Numbered from the stretch's first letter, positions 36,167 to 51,430 are shown. The stretch: DNA of 64,000 bases from Citrobacter sp. MGH106 (GCF_001037495.1 NZ_KQ089823.1:434001-498000), one strand, 5' to 3'. Notes: generated by a model from the sequence alone, not told the origin. Numbers and translations: made by a program.

Positions 36167-37132
36167 ATGACTACCCAGGCTGTTTCTGGTCGCCGTTATT
36201 TCACCAAAGCATGGCTTCTGGAGCAAAAGTCGCTCATCGCTCTGTTGGTGCTGATCGCGATTGTTTCCACTATGAGTCCCAACTTTTTTACCGTAAATAA
36301 CCTGTTTAACATTCTCCAGCAAACGTCAGTTAACGCCATTATGGCTGTCGGCATGACGTTGGTGATCTTGACGTCGGGTATCGATCTGTCAGTCGGTTCC
36401 CTGCTGGCGCTTACCGGTGCGGTTGCTGCTTCCATTGTCGGGATTGAGGTTAACGCGCTGGTGGCTGTTGCGGCTGCTCTGGCGTTAGGTGCTGCTATTG
36501 GTGCGGTGACCGGAGTGATCGTCGCGAAAGGCCGCGTACAGGCGTTCATCGCTACGTTGGTGATGATGTTGCTGCTGCGCGGTGTGACCATGGTGTATAC
36601 CAACGGTAGCCCCGTTAATACCGGATTTACCGATAATGCCGATGTCTTCGGTTGGTTTGGTATTGGCCGTCCTCTGGGGATCCCAACGCCAGTGTGGATT
36701 ATGGGGATTGTCTTCCTCGCTGCGTGGTACATGCTTCATCATACTCGCCTTGGTCGCTATATCTATGCGCTGGGCGGTAACGAAGCGGCGACGCGCCTGT
36801 CAGGCATCAGCGTCAGTAAAATCAAAATTATTGTTTATTCACTTTGTGGGCTGCTGGCATCGCTGGCGGGCATCATCGAAGTTGCGCGTCTTTCATCTGC
36901 TCAACCAACGGCTGGAACTGGTTATGAGCTGGATGCTATCGCCGCGGTCGTATTAGGCGGTACCAGCCTGGCTGGCGGTAAAGGACGCATTGTTGGGACG
37001 CTGATCGGCGCATTAATTCTTGGCTTCCTCAATAATGGTTTGAATTTGTTAGGTGTTTCCTCCTATTACCAGATGATCGTCAAAGCTGTGGTGATTTTGC
37101 TGGCGGTACTGGTAGACAACAAAAAGCAGTAA
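36167..37132 (+). CDS. rbsC: Ribose ABC transporter permease
   Basis: A 321-residue inner-membrane permease with eight or more hydrophobic segments, including the family motif TSGIDLSVGSLLALTG and the coupling segment GGNEAATRLSGI. It forms the ribose channel. Five bases separate it from rbsA, indicating tight operon structure. Confidence 0.98.
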   Translation: MTTQAVSGRRYFTKAWLLEQKSLIALLVLIAIVSTMSPNFFTVNNLFNILQQTSVNAIMAVGMTLVILTSGIDLSVGSLLALTGAVAASIVGIEVNALVAVAAALALGAAIGAVTGVIVAKGRVQAFIATLVMMLLLRGVTMVYTNGSPVNTGFTDNADVFGWFGIGRPLGIPTPVWIMGIVFLAAWYMLHHTRLGRYIYALGGNEAATRLSGISVSKIKIIVYSLCGLLASLAGIIEVARLSSAQPTAGTGYELDAIAAVVLGGTSLAGGKGRIVGTLIGALILGFLNNGLNLLGVSSYYQMIVKAVVILLAVLVDNKKQ

Positions 37133-37156
37133 TAACGACTACAGGACATCTTAAAT

Positions 37157-38047
37157 ATGAACATGAAAAAACTGGCTACCCTGGTTTCTGCTGTCGCGCT
37201 GAGCGCCACTGTGAGTGCGAATGCGATGGCAAAAGATACCATTGCGCTGGTGGTCTCCACGCTCAACAACCCGTTCTTTGTCTCTCTGAAGGATGGGGCG
37301 CAAAAAGAAGCGGATAAACTGGGCTACAACCTGGTGATTCTGGATTCGCAGAATAACCCGGCGAAAGAGCTGGCGAACGTTCAGGATTTAACAGTTCGCG
37401 GTACTAAAATTCTGCTGATTAACCCGACTGACTCCGATGCTGTCGGTAACGCCGTGAAGATGGCTAACCAGGCGAAAATCCCGGTAATTACCCTGGACCG
37501 CGTAGCGTCTAAAGGTGAGGTTGTGAGCCACATTGCGTCAGACAACGTGCTGGGCGGTAAAATTGCTGGCGATTACATCGCGAAAAAAGCGGGTGAAGGC
37601 GCGAAAGTTATTGAACTGCAGGGTATTGCCGGAACTTCTGCGGCCCGTGAGCGTGGCGAAGGTTTCCAGCAGGCCGTTGCGGCACACAAATTTAATGTAC
37701 TGGCCAGCCAGCCGGCAGACTTCGACCGTACCAAAGGTCTGAACGTTATGCAGAACCTGCTGACTGCTCACCCTGATGTGCAGGCTGTATTTGCCCAGAA
37801 CGATGAAATGGCACTTGGCGCGCTGCGTGCACTGCAAACTGCCGGTAAATCTGATGTGATGGTGGTTGGATTTGACGGCACGCCAGATGGCGAAAAAGCG
37901 GTAAATGATGGCAAACTGGCTGCGACTATCGCTCAGTTACCGGATCAGATTGGCGCGAAAGGCGTTGAAACTGCGGATAAAGTACTGAAAGGCGAGAAAG
38001 TTCAGGCTAAATATCCGGTTGACCTGAAGCTGGTCATCAAGCAGTAA
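37157..38047 (+). CDS. rbsB: Periplasmic D-ribose-binding protein
   Basis: A 296-residue protein with a Sec signal peptide ending NAMA (residue 25); mature protein begins [16 protein letters not shown], a sugar-binding segment. It delivers ribose to RbsCA and to the Trg chemoreceptor. The following 137-base gap, rich in hairpins, fits excess rbsB expression. Confidence 0.98.
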   Translation: MNMKKLATLVSAVALSATVSANAMAKDTIALVVSTLNNPFFVSLKDGAQKEADKLGYNLVILDSQNNPAKELANVQDLTVRGTKILLINPTDSDAVGNAVKMANQAKIPVITLDRVASKGEVVSHIASDNVLGGKIAGDYIAKKAGEGAKVIELQGIAGTSAARERGEGFQQAVAAHKFNVLASQPADFDRTKGLNVMQNLLTAHPDVQAVFAQNDEMALGALRALQTAGKSDVMVVGFDGTPDGEKAVNDGKLAATIAQLPDQIGAKGVETADKVLKGEKVQAKYPVDLKLVIKQ

Positions 38048-38184
38048 TAGCGATTCAGGTCGCTCGCGGCCTGATGGCGACATAAATACGCCATCATCAT
38101 CAATTTGAAGATGAAAGCGTAAAAAGAAAAGCAGGGCACGCGCCACCCTAACCCGGTGGCGCACTTTGACTTGGAATTCCGAAC
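38048..38184 (+). ncRNA. rbsB 3' region, candidate RbsZ-type sRNA and mRNA-end hairpins
   Basis: Between rbsB and rbsK lie two hairpins: GATGGCG/CGCCATC at 38073-38095, and GCGCCACC/GGTGGCGC around 38140-38163. In E. coli the rbsB 3' end yields the Hfq-bound sRNA RbsZ; whether the same RNA is made here cannot be read from the sequence alone. Confidence 0.4.
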
Positions 38185-39111
38185 ATGAAAACCGCAGGCA
38201 ACCTCGTTGTTCTTGGCAGTATTAATGCCGATCACATCCTTAACCTTAAATCCTTCCCCACTCCTGGTGAAACCGTAACCGGTAGCCATTATCAGGTGGC
38301 ATTTGGTGGAAAAGGCGCGAATCAGGCAGTTGCTGCGGGTCGTAGTGGCGCGAATATCGCGTTTATTGCCTGTACAGGTGACGACGATATTGGTGAAAGT
38401 GTTCGCAAGCAATTAGCCAGTGATAACATCGATATTGCTCCCATTAGCGTGATTCAGGGGGAATCGACCGGCGTGGCGCTGATTTTTGTTAATGGTGAAG
38501 GTGAGAACGTCATCGGTATTCATGCCGGAGCGAATGCTGCGCTTTCGCCTGCGCTGGTGGAAGCTCAGCGTGATCGCATTGCCCAGGCATCGGCACTACT
38601 GATGCAATTAGAGTCGCCGATCGAAAGCGTGCTGACCGCAGCAAAGATTGCGCATCAAAACAATACGACGGTAGCGCTTAACCCGGCTCCGGCGCGTGAA
38701 CTTTCTGACGAGCTGCTGGCGCTGGTGGACATCATTACCCCAAATGAAACCGAGGCTGAAAAGCTGACAGGGATCCGTGTAGAAAATGATGATGATGCGG
38801 CTAAAGCAGCGCAGGCGTTGCATGCAAAGGGTATTCACACCGTACTGATTACCTTAGGTAGTCGTGGTGTATGGGCCAGCGTGAACGGTAAAGGTAGTCG
38901 AGTTCCCGGTTTCAAAGTGGATGCCGTAGATACCATCGCGGCCGGAGACACTTTTAACGGCGCGTTAATCACAGCCTTACTGGAAGAGACTCCGTTGCCA
39001 GAAGCGATTCGCTTTGCGCATGCGGCTGCGGCGATTGCGGTAACGCGTAAAGGCGCACAGCCTTCCGTTCCGTGGCGCGAAGAAATAGAGGCGTTTTTAC
39101 AGCAGAGGTAA
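38185..39111 (+). CDS. rbsK: Ribokinase
   Basis: A 308-residue PfkB-family kinase that phosphorylates ribose to ribose-5-phosphate. The N-terminal substrate motif is VTGSHYQVAFGGKGANQAVA and the C-terminal ATP/anion-hole motif is DTIAAGDTFNGAL with the catalytic Asp in AAGDTF. Followed after three bases by rbsR. Confidence 0.98.
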   Translation: MKTAGNLVVLGSINADHILNLKSFPTPGETVTGSHYQVAFGGKGANQAVAAGRSGANIAFIACTGDDDIGESVRKQLASDNIDIAPISVIQGESTGVALIFVNGEGENVIGIHAGANAALSPALVEAQRDRIAQASALLMQLESPIESVLTAAKIAHQNNTTVALNPAPARELSDELLALVDIITPNETEAEKLTGIRVENDDDAAKAAQALHAKGIHTVLITLGSRGVWASVNGKGSRVPGFKVDAVDTIAAGDTFNGALITALLEETPLPEAIRFAHAAAAIAVTRKGAQPSVPWREEIEAFLQQR

Positions 39112-39114
39112 CGC

Positions 39115-40107
39115 TTGGCTACAATGAAGGACGTTGCCCGCCTTGCGGGCGTTTCCACGTCGACGGTTTCTCACGTCATTAATAAAGATCGCTTTGTCAG
39201 TGAGGCTATCACCGATAAAGTTGACGCTGCGATTAAAGAGCTTAACTACGCGCCTTCCGCGCTGGCGCGTAGCCTCAAGTTAAATCAGACCCACACCATA
39301 GGCATGTTAATCACTGCCAGTACCAATCCCTTTTATTCTGAACTGGTTCGCGGTGTTGAACGCAGCTGTTTTGAGCGGGGCTACAGTCTGGTGTTGTGCA
39401 ATACCGAAGGTGATGAACAGCGTATGAATCGTAATCTGGAAACGTTGATGCAAAAGCGGGTGGACGGTTTACTGCTGCTCTGCACGGAAACACATCAGCC
39501 ATCCAGAGAGATCATGCAGCGTTATCCTTCTATTCCTACTGTGATGATGGACTGGTCCCCCTTTGATGGTGAAAGTGACCTGATTCAGGATAATTCCTTG
39601 TTGGGCGGGGATTTAGCCACGCAGCATCTTATCGAAAAAGGGTTTACACGCATTGCCTGTATTACCGGACCTCTGGATAAAACACCGGCGCGTTTGCGCC
39701 TGGAAGGGTATCGGGCAGCAATGCAGCGGGCAGGATTAGCTATCCCGGAAGGTTATGAGATTACCGGCGATTTCGAGTTTGGCGGTGGATTTTCAGCCAT
39801 GCAAACGCTGCTGTCGCATAAACAACGACCGCAGGCCGTTTTCACGGGAAATGATGCGATGGCAGTCGGTGCGTATCAGGCCCTGTATCAATCAGGATTG
39901 CGTATCCCGCAGGATATGGCGGTGGTGGGTTATGATGATATTGAGCTGGCTCGCTATATGACGCCGCCGCTTACGACGATTCATCAACCGAAAGATGAAT
40001 TGGGCGAACTGGCCATAGATGTGTTGATCCACCGTATGGCACAGCCCGCATTGCAGCAACAGCGATTGCAGCTTACTCCTGTTCTGATGGCGCGGGGCTC
40101 GGCTTAG
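39115..40107 (+). CDS. rbsR: Ribose operon repressor
   Basis: A 330-residue LacI-family regulator: N-terminal HTH ([18 protein letters not shown]) with hinge [11 protein letters not shown]-type helix at about residue 50, then a periplasmic-binding-protein-like effector domain. It binds the rbs palindromes and is released by ribose. The full-length start is TTG at 39115 with AGAGGTAA in front; ATG three codons later is the alternative. Its last 35 bases overlap the convergent hsrA. Confidence 0.96.
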   Translation: MATMKDVARLAGVSTSTVSHVINKDRFVSEAITDKVDAAIKELNYAPSALARSLKLNQTHTIGMLITASTNPFYSELVRGVERSCFERGYSLVLCNTEGDEQRMNRNLETLMQKRVDGLLLLCTETHQPSREIMQRYPSIPTVMMDWSPFDGESDLIQDNSLLGGDLATQHLIEKGFTRIACITGPLDKTPARLRLEGYRAAMQRAGLAIPEGYEITGDFEFGGGFSAMQTLLSHKQRPQAVFTGNDAMAVGAYQALYQSGLRIPQDMAVVGYDDIELARYMTPPLTTIHQPKDELGELAIDVLIHRMAQPALQQQRLQLTPVLMARGSA

Positions 40108-41500
40108 TCTTATGCCGGTCTTTGATTAAATTGCGACCATCTTTGGTTTTTAGCAGCATAAACATCAGCGCCGAAACCACAGTGATAGCGCCCATGGTAA
40201 TAAAGGTATAGTGGAACTGTTCGACCGTATTGGTTCCTTCAATGCCTTCATATATACGCAGCACGGCGGCGCTGATTGCCACTCCTAAACTGATCGACAA
40301 CTGCTGAGTGACGGCTAACACGCTGTTTCCGCTACTGGCATTATCATCGGTCAGGTCCGCGAGGGTAATCGTATTCATCGAGGTAAACTGGGTGGACATC
40401 GCCATGCCTAAAATGAACAATGGCAGGATCAGCATCCATACTGGCATTGCTGGGGATTGCAATGAGAACTGTGCAATCATCAGGCCGATAAACACCGTAA
40501 TGCCGACCAGTGTAGTTCTGTAGCCAAGGCGACGCAGTACCTGCGTCACCATCGATTTAGCCAGAATTGATCCCAGCGCCGTCGGCGCCATCATGCAACC
40601 GGCAATCAGCGCCGGATAACCAAATCCTACCTGCAACATCAGCGGCATTAAGAAGGGAACGCATCCTGTACCCAGACGAGTCGCCAGGTTTCCCGCGATA
40701 CCGACGGAAAAGGTTCGCGTCTTAAAGATTGGCAGCGATATTAGCGGTGTCGGATGACGGCGCGCGTGGCGAATGTAGGCGAGCAGTAACAAAATGCTGC
40801 CGAGAATAATACTTAGGGCAATCCAGCTGGCGACCAGCTTCTCACCGAACAGCTCAACGCCGCTGGAAAACAGCACCAGACTCAGGCCAAAGAGAAGGAA
40901 ACCGGTCATATCAAAACCGCGGCGCGGCGTGGTGAAGTTAGGCATATATTTGCGGGCATAAAAGATACCTGCTATGCCAATGGGAATATTAATCAGGAAG
41001 ATCCAGTGCCAACTGGCCCACGTGACCAGCACGCCACCCAGTACTGGACCTAAAATCGGCCCCACAAGTCCAGGCATGGTCACGAAGTTAAGGACGGGAA
41101 GAAGTTCACTACGTGGATAGGCACGAAGCAGTGCCAGGCGGGCAACAGGCATCATCATTGCGCCACCAATGCCTTGTATAACACGAAATATCACCAGTTC
41201 GGTTAATGAACCAGATAGCGCACAGGCAAGTGAACCCAGGGTAAAGAGACTAACGGCGATCATAAATACGCGCCGGGTGCCGAAGCGGTCTGCCAGCCAT
41301 CCACTCACTGGGATCAACATCGCAACAGTCAGGGTATAACTGATAATGGCAGACTGCATGGCAAGTGGGGAGCGGTTCAGGCTTTGTGCTATTGCGGGTA
41401 AGGCGGTATTGAGGATGGTGGCGTCTAATGCCTGCATAAAAAAGGCCATGGCTGCTATCCATGGCAACCCGGCCATACTGCGCGATTTCTTTTCTGCCAT
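40073..41500 (-). CDS. hsrA: MFS transporter HsrA (DHA2 family)
   Basis: A 475-residue inner-membrane protein with about 14 hydrophobic segments and the MFS loop motif [13 protein letters not shown]. It belongs to the DHA2 drug:proton antiporter family and matches E. coli HsrA (YieO), whose substrate is not established. Start follows the yieP stop by three bases, so the two are an operon. Confidence 0.94.
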   Translation of the reverse strand: MAEKKSRSMAGLPWIAAMAFFMQALDATILNTALPAIAQSLNRSPLAMQSAIISYTLTVAMLIPVSGWLADRFGTRRVFMIAVSLFTLGSLACALSGSLTELVIFRVIQGIGGAMMMPVARLALLRAYPRSELLPVLNFVTMPGLVGPILGPVLGGVLVTWASWHWIFLINIPIGIAGIFYARKYMPNFTTPRRGFDMTGFLLFGLSLVLFSSGVELFGEKLVASWIALSIILGSILLLLAYIRHARRHPTPLISLPIFKTRTFSVGIAGNLATRLGTGCVPFLMPLMLQVGFGYPALIAGCMMAPTALGSILAKSMVTQVLRRLGYRTTLVGITVFIGLMIAQFSLQSPAMPVWMLILPLFILGMAMSTQFTSMNTITLADLTDDNASSGNSVLAVTQQLSISLGVAISAAVLRIYEGIEGTNTVEQFHYTFITMGAITVVSALMFMLLKTKDGRNLIKDRHKTKPSPAPSEQE

Positions 41501-41503
41501 AGA

Positions 41504-42208
41504 TTATTTATCCGGGAGTTCGTTCGGCGCTATCAGTAATGCCTGACAGGCAGTGAAGGCGCGATCGCCATCACTATCCTCTATTGCATCGACAATGGCC
41601 TGATGCAAATCCAGCTTTACCACATCGTTATAGGTAATAGAGGTAAAATAGGTCTGGTAGACAGAATGGAACAACGATGCAAAGGATATCAGGAATGGAT
41701 TAGCACTCATCTCATAGATGTGCTCATGCCAGGCGATATCAACTTCAATCCAGCGTTCACGCTTAAAGTTTCTTTTCAGCTCGACCATCTCTTCCATTAA
41801 TGTATTCAGATGTGCCTTCTGTTCTGCCGTACCTATGGTTGCAGCTAGTAAACAGGCCTGGGGCTCCAGGCTAATGCGCATCACCAGAAAATGTTTGATG
41901 ACCTGAGGGAAATTATCTTCCGTCATCCACCAGGTAAGCAGCTCCTGGTCGAGGAAATTCCAGTTTGCCTGCGGCATCACTCGTGTGCCAATCCGGGGGC
42001 GTGGTAATACCATACCTTTTGCCGTTAATGTTTTTACCGCCTCTCTTACCGCCGTGCGACTCACGCCAAACTGGTCACCCAGCTCAATTTCGCCTGGTAG
42101 GATTGCACCCGGTGCGTACTGACCTTTTAATATTCGTTGAGCCAGCTTTTCAGCCAGAACATAGGAAAGGTTCTTCTGTGCAGCTAACTGTTGGGCATTT
42201 AAAGGCAT
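41504..42208 (-). CDS. yieP: GntR/FadR-family regulator YieP
   Basis: A 234-residue regulator with a winged HTH (LGDQFGVSRTAVREAVKTL, about residues 46-64) and a C-terminal all-helical FCD effector domain whose histidines (for example WHEHIYEM) usually bind a metal. E. coli YieP is about four residues shorter. Genome-scale work in E. coli links it to control of acid-export genes; here it probably controls hsrA, with which it is cotranscribed. Confidence 0.92.
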   Translation of the reverse strand: MPLNAQQLAAQKNLSYVLAEKLAQRILKGQYAPGAILPGEIELGDQFGVSRTAVREAVKTLTAKGMVLPRPRIGTRVMPQANWNFLDQELLTWWMTEDNFPQVIKHFLVMRISLEPQACLLAATIGTAEQKAHLNTLMEEMVELKRNFKRERWIEVDIAWHEHIYEMSANPFLISFASLFHSVYQTYFTSITYNDVVKLDLHQAIVDAIEDSDGDRAFTACQALLIAPNELPDK

Positions 42209-42686
42209 GAATGTTCTTCCTTAAGTCTTTCTCTTATTCATTAGTATGCCATCAGGAAGTGTGATTGCGGTTGCAAAAACGGCAAATTGCTTATTTTATG
42301 GCATGTTAATGACGGTTTTGGTGAAAAAACACGCACTCAGAAAGTTATTTTAAATTTCCCCTTGTCAGCCTGAAATAACTCCCTATAATGCGCCTCCACT
42401 GACACGGAACAACGGACTACAGGCCGCCGGGTCAGCGGGGTTCCACTGAGAACTTCGCAGAGAAAAGCAAAAATAAATGCTTGACTCTGAATGAGGAAAG
42501 CGTAATATACGCCACCTCGCGACAGAGCGCTAAAGCGCGTCGCAACTGCTCTTTAACAATTTATCAGACAATCTGTGTGGGCACTCAATGATACGGATTC
42601 TTAACGTCGCAAGACGAAAAATGAATACCAAGTCTCTGAGTGAACACGTAATTCATTACGAAGTTTAATTCACGAGCATCAAACTT
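42209..42686 (+). promoter_or_regulatory. rRNA operon promoter P1/P2 and antitermination region
   Basis: P1: TTGTCA (42362-42367), 16-base spacer, TATAAT (42384-42389), with AT-rich UP-element-like sequence before it and a GC-rich discriminator after it. P2: TTGACT (42481-42486), 16-base spacer, TAATAT (42503-42508). BoxA TGCTCTTTAACA is at 42547-42558, and the mature 16S begins 128 bases later. No gene lies in this 478-base gap. Confidence 0.92.
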
Positions 42687-44228
<1,542 letters not shown>

Positions 44229-44298
44229 CCTTAAAGAACCGTTCCTTGTAGTGTCCACACAGATTGTCTGATGAAAATTAGCAGTAAGAAATCTCTGC

Positions 44299-44375
<77 letters not shown>

Positions 44376-44480
44376 AATTCGCTCCCGCGCTTTGTTGTGC
44401 CAAAGCTCGCATACTTCAGTATGCTTCGCTTCGCCACGCCGCGCCCGGAAACGAATTGAGGTGAACGAGATGACTTCGAT

Positions 44481-44556
44481 GGGGCTATAGCTCAGCTGGG
44501 AGAGCGCCTGCTTTGCACGCAGGAGGTCTGCGGTTCGATCCCGCATAGCTCCACCA
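44481..44556 (+). tRNA. tRNA-Ala(TGC)
   Basis: 76 bases from GGGGCTATAGCTCAGC to an encoded CCA; anticodon TGC at 44514-44516. Second tRNA of the spacer, the pair that marks the Ile-Ala class of rRNA operons. Confidence 0.98.
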
Positions 44557-44763
44557 TTACTTACTGCAAAAATACCAAGAAAACTTCAGAGTGTACCTGA
44601 AAAGGTTCACTGCGAAGTTTCGCTCTTTAAAAATCTGGATCAAGCTGAAAATTGAAACGACACACTGTGTCTGTTCTCCGTAATAAGAACAGATAAATGG
44701 TGTGTTCGAGTCTCTCAAATTTTCGCAAGTCGAAATGTTTTACGAAACATCTTCGGGTTGTGA

Positions 44764-47670
<2,907 letters not shown>

Positions 47671-47759
47671 ACAACGCCGAAGCTGTTTTGGCGAAGAGAC
47701 GAAATTTCAGCTTGATACAGATTAAATTGACATGCGAAAGCGTGTTGATAAACAGAATT

Positions 47760-47879
47760 TGCCTGGCGGCTGTAGCGCGGTGGTCCCACCTGACCCCATG
47801 CCGAACTCAGAAGTGAAACGCCGTAGCGCCGATGGTAGTGTGGGGTCTCCCCATGCGAGAGTAGGGAACTGCCAGGCAT
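47760..47879 (+). rRNA. 5S ribosomal RNA
   Basis: 120 bases from TGCCTGGCGGC to ACTGCCAGGCAT, closing helix intact. Confidence 0.99.
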
Positions 47880-47932
47880 CAAATTGCAGTAAACCGGGAT
47901 GACTAATCCGGGTAGTGACAAAGAAATTCGGT

Positions 47933-48009
47933 GGAGCGGTAGTTCAGTTGGTTAGAATACCTGCCTGTCACGCAGGGGGTCGCGGGTTCGAGTCCCGTCC
48001 GTTCCGCCA
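47933..48009 (+). tRNA. tRNA-Asp(GTC)
   Basis: 77 bases from GGAGCGGTAGTTCAGT to CCGTTCCGCCA; anticodon GTC at 47967-47969. Distal tRNA of the rRNA operon. Confidence 0.98.
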
Positions 48010-48062
48010 CTTATTAGAAAATTAAGCCTGCTATTAATGCAGGCTTAATGATAATAAAATTT

Positions 48063-48138
48063 AGGGGCGTAGCTCAGTTGGTAGAGCACCGGTCTCCAAA
48101 ACCGGGTGTCGCGAGTTCGAGTCTCTCCGCCCCTGCCA
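48063..48138 (+). tRNA. tRNA-Trp(CCA)
   Basis: 76 bases from AGGGGCGTAGCTCAGT to CCGCCCCTGCCA; anticodon CCA at 48096-48098. The Asp-Trp pair after 5S is the signature of the rrnC locus. Confidence 0.98.
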
Positions 48139-48143
48139 GAAAC

Positions 48144-48175
48144 AATCCTTAGCATTTTTGCTAAGGATTTTTTTT
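48144..48175 (+). terminator. rRNA operon terminator
   Basis: AATCCTTAGC-ATTTTT-GCTAAGGATT followed by a uridine run: a 10-bp stem directly after tRNA-Trp. Confidence 0.93.
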
Positions 48176-48240
48176 ACCTGAAAATTGTGCCAATAGACCC
48201 TCCTGATTTCAGTTTCCCGGCATCCTTGCCAGTATTTTCT

Positions 48241-49074
48241 CTAACCTTCCAAAATATTCGTTTTTAGAAGATCTCGAATAAGCGGGTACTTATCGCTATT
48301 TTGTAGCCAAACTGCATACAATGGACGTGAAAGCGTAGCGCTGTCGGCAACTGTGTGGAGATCGCTTTTTGCTTTTGCCCAATTGACGGGAAGCCAGCTA
48401 AACCCCTTAAGTACAGAAAGTTGTTGCCTTGCCAGTTCAGCTGAACTGGTGGTAAGCACCGGAACTTCATCGGCTGCGATCAAGCCAGCTTCATGTTGTT
48501 GAAAGTCCGGTCCCCATTCCAGGCGCAAATAATTCAATTCATCTTTTGTTAGTGATGGTGTACTGCAATAAAGTGCCAGCGTGAAATATCCCAGCAATTG
48601 GCTACTAAATTCGTCCATTTTTGGGGCTTCAGTTGTAATCAGCAGATCAAGTTGTCGCTCATGAAGCTGTTTAACTAATGACTGACGCTGAGCGATCCTG
48701 GCTTCAAATTGCAGGCTGGATTGTGGCTCTTGCAACTGATACAAACGACCCAACCAGTTATTAAGCATGCACTCCCAAAGGGATGCGCTGGCTCCGATAG
48801 AAAACTCATTATGTCGCGAGGTATTTGCAACTTCCTTACGTGCTGCTTGCCACGTATTCATCAGCGTTTCTGCATAGGGCAATAATTTTTCACCCGCAGC
48901 GGTCAAACGGATATTGTTTCTGTGTCGGGTGAAGAGGTTCACACCAAGTTGATTTTCCAGCTGTCTGATCCGAAAACTTACTGCCGATTGGGTCAGGTAG
49001 AGCGCTTCAGCAGCCCGACCAAAGTGGCGTGTCCGGCTAACTTCCAGGAAAGTTTTTAACAATTCCGTATCCAC
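48241..49074 (-). CDS. hdfR: LysR-type regulator HdfR
   Basis: A 277-residue LysR-family regulator with the N-terminal HTH ([20 protein letters not shown], about residues 18-37) and a C-terminal effector domain. E. coli HdfR represses flhDC and acts on gltBD. Divergent from maoP; the 118-base gap between them contains both promoters and probably the maoS site used by MaoP, which I cannot pinpoint. Confidence 0.95.
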   Translation of the reverse strand: MDTELLKTFLEVSRTRHFGRAAEALYLTQSAVSFRIRQLENQLGVNLFTRHRNNIRLTAAGEKLLPYAETLMNTWQAARKEVANTSRHNEFSIGASASLWECMLNNWLGRLYQLQEPQSSLQFEARIAQRQSLVKQLHERQLDLLITTEAPKMDEFSSQLLGYFTLALYCSTPSLTKDELNYLRLEWGPDFQQHEAGLIAADEVPVLTTSSAELARQQLSVLKGFSWLPVNWAKAKSDLHTVADSATLSRPLYAVWLQNSDKYPLIRDLLKTNILEG

Positions 49075-49192
49075 AACTCACTCCGTAAAATTATTTGTCG
49101 TTATGATTTAAATCTTTTGTTTGACGCTCTGTCAAGCGTAACTAATACTCCGCGCCATAAATAGCTCGGCCAAAGAATTAGGAGCGTGCAGG

Positions 49193-49531
49193 ATGGCGGA
49201 AAGCTTTACGACGACTAATCGATATTTCGACAATAAATATTATCCCCGCGGATTCTCCCGTCATGGTGATTTCACCATTAAAGAGGCACAGCTGCTTGAG
49301 CGTCACGGTTATGCCTTCAATGAGTTGGATCTGGGCAAGCGTGAACCGGTAACTGAAGAAGAAAAACTGTTTGTTGCGGTATGCCGTGGTGAACGTGAGC
49401 CGGTTACCGAAGCTGAACGTGTGTGGTCTAAATACATGACGCGTATTAAGCGTCCGAAGCGTTTCCACACTCTGTCTGGCGGGAAACCTCAGGTAGAAGG
49501 TGCTGAAGATTACACCGAGTCAGATGATTAA
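49193..49531 (+). CDS. maoP: Macrodomain Ori organisation protein MaoP
   Basis: A 112-residue protein nearly identical to E. coli MaoP (YifE), start [15 protein letters not shown]-terminus acidic. With the cis site maoS it keeps the Ori macrodomain structured. The position a few kb from rrnC and about 22 kb from oriC matches its role at the Ori domain. AGGAGC lies upstream of the ATG. Confidence 0.95.
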   Translation: MAESFTTTNRYFDNKYYPRGFSRHGDFTIKEAQLLERHGYAFNELDLGKREPVTEEEKLFVAVCRGEREPVTEAERVWSKYMTRIKRPKRFHTLSGGKPQVEGAEDYTESDD

Positions 49532-49532
49532 T

Positions 49533-49558
49533 AAAAAAAGGGCGAAAGCCCTTTTTTT
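49533..49558. terminator. Bidirectional terminator between maoP and comM
   Basis: AAAAAAAGGGC-GAAA-GCCCTTTTTTT reads as a GNRA-looped hairpin with uridine tails on both strands; it overlaps the comM stop codon. Confidence 0.92.
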
Positions 49559-51077
49559 ATGCCAGTAGTTTCTGCAAATGAATTAATAATCTGTCTATTG
49601 CCCGATAACCAACAGCTTCCTGTAAGTGCTGGCGGGTTATATGGTCGCATTGTTCAATATCTGCAATAGTTCGAGCGACCTTTATCAACCGTAGCCAGGC
49701 GCGGATGGATAATCCAAGGTGCGATAACGTTTCTTCCAGCCAGCGTGCGTCATCGCTGCACAGCTCGCAAAATTTATGTATATCCTGGCTATTCAGATGC
49801 GCGTTTAATTTCTTTTGTCGCTGATACTGACGCTCTCTTGCCACCATGACGCGTTTCTTCACTGTAGCGCTGTCTTCTCCTTTCATTACGCTCTGGCTAA
49901 GTATGCCTGGAGGCGGCAGGGGTACTTCGAGTGAGAGATCGAAGCGGTCGAGAAAAGGACCTGATAATCGACTGAGATAACGTAGCGTTTGCTCTGGGGT
50001 ACAACGGTTGTGGTTTCCCTGATAGTGGCCCGTTGGGCTTGGGTTCATTGCAGCAACCAGTTGAAATCGTGCAGGGTAAGTTATTTTTGCCCGAGTGCGT
50101 GATAAATGGATCTGCCCGGATTCAATAGGTTCGCGTAGTGCATCCAACGTACGCCGTTCAAACTCGGGTAATTCATCCAGAAACAATACGCCGTTATGTG
50201 CCAGAGAAATTTCTCCTGGCGCGGGAATGGAGCCACCACCCACCATTGCGGTTAATGAGGCGCTGTGATGAGGTGAGCGAAATGGACGTTGCTTCCACTG
50301 CTTTTGTATCGTGTCGGAATTGACCAGACTGAGGATTGCTGCGCTTTCCAGAGCCTCGTCATTGCTAAGAGGTGGTAACAACCCTCTCAGACGACTTGCC
50401 AGCATCGTTTTCCCCGTCCCGGGAGGACCAATTAGCAGGAGATTGTGACCGCCTGCAGCGGTGATCTCTAACCCTCGTTTGCCCTGTTCCTGACCGATGA
50501 CGTCACTAAGGTCATCAGGAAAAACTCTGGGTGTGGAATCTGCGGATATCGGCCTTTCCAAATCATGCTTACCTTCCAGAAATGCGCATACGGCCTGCAA
50601 GTGATCGGCAATCAAACACCCTTCACCGTGTATCAGTCCAACTTCTGCTGCATTCTCTTTTGCAACAATAATTTGCCTGCCTGCACGAATTGCTTCGGTC
50701 GCGCTGGATATAGCTCCTGGAACGCCGCGTAGTGCGCCTGTAAGCGCTAATTCGCCTACCAGCTCATATGTGTTGAGATTATGAGTTGTAAGCTGCTCAG
50801 AAGCGGCCAGAAGCGCGATAGCGATAGGTAAATCGTATCTCCCCCCTTCTTTGGGAAGATCTGCCGGGGCGAGGTTAATCGTTATCTTTTTTGCCGGGAA
50901 TTCATACCCGCTATTAATAATCGCACTGCGAACCCGATCGCGGGCTTCTTTCACCGTCGTTTCGGGTAACCCCACCATGGTTAAACCTGGCAGACCATTG
51001 CTGATATGTACCTCAATGGTAATGGGTGGCGCATTCACACCAAGCGCGGCGCGTGTGTGGACAATTGACAGTGACAT
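49557..51077 (-). CDS. comM: Mg-chelatase-like AAA+ helicase ComM (YifB)
   Basis: A 506-residue protein: N-terminal Lon-protease-like fold domain (MSLSIVHTRAALGV), central AAA+ module with Walker A GPPGTGKT and Walker B VLFLDELPEF, and a C-terminal Mg-chelatase domain. ComM is the hexameric branch-migration helicase that integrates incoming DNA in natural transformation in other gamma-proteobacteria. Start at 51077 gives the family length; 45 earlier codons lie in the promoter region. Confidence 0.95.
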   Translation of the reverse strand: MSLSIVHTRAALGVNAPPITIEVHISNGLPGLTMVGLPETTVKEARDRVRSAIINSGYEFPAKKITINLAPADLPKEGGRYDLPIAIALLAASEQLTTHNLNTYELVGELALTGALRGVPGAISSATEAIRAGRQIIVAKENAAEVGLIHGEGCLIADHLQAVCAFLEGKHDLERPISADSTPRVFPDDLSDVIGQEQGKRGLEITAAGGHNLLLIGPPGTGKTMLASRLRGLLPPLSNDEALESAAILSLVNSDTIQKQWKQRPFRSPHHSASLTAMVGGGSIPAPGEISLAHNGVLFLDELPEFERRTLDALREPIESGQIHLSRTRAKITYPARFQLVAAMNPSPTGHYQGNHNRCTPEQTLRYLSRLSGPFLDRFDLSLEVPLPPPGILSQSVMKGEDSATVKKRVMVARERQYQRQKKLNAHLNSQDIHKFCELCSDDARWLEETLSHLGLSIRAWLRLIKVARTIADIEQCDHITRQHLQEAVGYRAIDRLLIHLQKLLA

Positions 51078-51430
51078 ATCCCCTCCTGAGGTAGGTATTA
51101 TGTCGTAAAAAATAGCGGCAATATCTTGTCTTTTTGATGTTTTTAGATGCTTATTCACGTATTTTTGTGTAATTGCAAACTGCCTATGTAACCTCTGGAA
51201 TCGTGCTAGCAAAGGTAAGTTAATCAGCTCAAAGTCGATAGATAGCGCCGTCGAAATTGCTCAATAACGTGAAATATTTTCATTTTCTATTTTTTGTATA
51301 AAAAACAACGGTGTTTATATAAACCGTTAACTGCGTCAGAAAAATGAATGTAAAAATATCTTGTGTCATCTTTAAATTCTATGGTAACTCTTTAGGTATT
51401 CCTTCGAACAAGATGCAAGAAAATACAAAA
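51078..51430 (+). promoter_or_regulatory. comM-ilvL divergent region with ilv promoter
   Basis: 353 bases, AT-rich in the right half. The ilv operon promoter should lie around 51340-51390, where a TATGGT -10 (51380-51385) corresponds to the E. coli ilvPG position; no matching -35 has good spacing. The AT-rich block near 51280-51330 resembles the IHF/UP region upstream of ilvPG. No gene is supported here apart from ilvL. Confidence 0.5.
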
